This document shows, one piece after another, positions 63,666 through 64,000 of a stretch of 64,000 bases of DNA (position 1 is the stretch's first letter; the number at the start of each line of letters is the position of its first letter). Under the pieces are notes generated by a model. It had not been told where the DNA came from, ran no database searches, and saw only the letters and a program-made list of their open reading frames with translations. The DNA is from Hyposmocoma kahamanoa (Eukaryota > Arthropoda > Insecta > Lepidoptera > Cosmopterigidae): contig NW_020653415.1 of the NCBI RefSeq assembly GCF_003589595.1, positions 1,196,420 through 1,260,419 of the forward strand, read 5' to 3'. Both the position numbers and the translations under genes were made by a program.

Positions 63666-64000
63666 AGTGTAGGGAAGCCCTGTATCGCGGGTGCCTTGTA
63701 CACACTTTCACAGAAAGCATATCAGTGAGTGTTCCTCATCCCATCCGCCCCCTTTTACTATCGGACATCCAGACATACGGCGGGATATCATCCTTACTTG
63801 GTCGATATTCTCTTCAGGTGTACTAAGCGCTTTTCATCACGACTGAATAGACATCTTCTGGACGAGCTCGTTCCATCGTAGATTCTATCTTTGCTCCAGA
63901 GATAGGTAGTGGTCAAGACCAAGACCATTTAATTAGAAAAAAAAACATAGACAACCACAAATTACACCCAAACTCACGAGAGAAATAAATATAGACCATA
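63666..64000 (-). repeat. SINE-B copy, interrupted and cut by the window end
   Basis: 63666-63705 (AGGGAAGCCCTGTATCGCGG) and 63945-64000 (CATAGACAACCACAAATTAC, CAAACTCACGAGAGAAATAA) are consecutive parts of SINE-B. The tRNA-like head would lie past the window edge. Confidence 0.7.
63706..63944 (+). mobile_element. Insert of about 239 bp ending in an A-run, inside SINE-B
   Basis: It ends ATTTAATTAGAAAAAAAAA, so it looks like a retroposed sequence in plus orientation. The body (CCATCCGCCCCC, AGTGGTCAAGACCAAGACC) matches nothing else in the window and I do not recognise it. Confidence 0.45.

Overview
This 64 kb window reads as AT-rich nuclear DNA of an insect, most likely a moth or butterfly. 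I see no cellular protein-coding gene in it that I can support. No rRNA, no genuine tRNA gene, no CRISPR array, no operon-like layout and no virus-like gene is visible. The lepidopteran call rests on the type of interspersed repeats, recognised from memory and not from a search: short tRNA-headed and other SINEs, non-LTR retrotransposon 3' ends with short-period tails, mariner elements and many small inverted-repeat elements. Family names used here (SINE-A, B, C, G; H, E, F, J, K, M, N, P) are local labels.

Layout. 1-8 kb: SINE-A, B and G copies, a 285-bp inverted-repeat element with a perfect 8-bp target duplication (338-622), a spacerless 414-bp palindrome (4432-4845), a hAT-type element splitting a LINE tail (5747-6520), and a cluster of three short tandem repeats (7.0-8.0 kb). 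8-13 kb: two truncated LINE 3' ends on the minus strand (9501-10120, 10378-10992) and a 1.26-kb element with terminal inverted repeats and TA ends (11633-12894). 13-24 kb: a 753-bp inverted-repeat element holding two SINEs (15410-16162), a decayed transposase fragment (17615-17860), an acidic coding tail of unknown origin (18552-18713), the second copy of the 285-bp element (18765-19050), a two-unit tandem repeat (21580-21974) and the C-terminal end of a LINE reverse transcriptase (22100-22925). 24-37 kb: H-family repeats, a SINE-A split by element F, RTE-like LINE debris, a 39-bp-arm hairpin inside a LINE tail (30993-31080), and a possible LINE ORF1 remnant (33105-33650).

37-49 kb is the richest stretch. 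It has a LINE split by an intact SINE-B (37074-37300), a decayed mariner (37443-37951), a fold-back element carrying a second mariner (44095-45487), a rearranged SINE-A split by a 615-bp element (46439-47053), and directly after it a nearly complete 1277-bp mariner (47243-48519) whose 339-codon transposase frame is broken by a single TGA. 49-64 kb: tandem SINE-C pairs, a mariner fragment (52090-52320), four LINE 3' ends, a PIF/Harbinger-like element (62586-62859), and a second, split copy of element F.

The parts do not act as a pathway. They record successive transposition: elements landed inside older ones, and at several sites the target duplication is still readable, which gives the order of events. 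Autonomous families (mariner, LINEs) are present only as broken copies, so any movement would depend on enzymes from elsewhere in the genome. Long stretches (for example 2.8-4.4, 8.0-9.2, 35.9-36.6, 39.9-41.1, 51.0-52.1 and 60.9-61.7 kb) show nothing I can name and could be intron or intergenic DNA.
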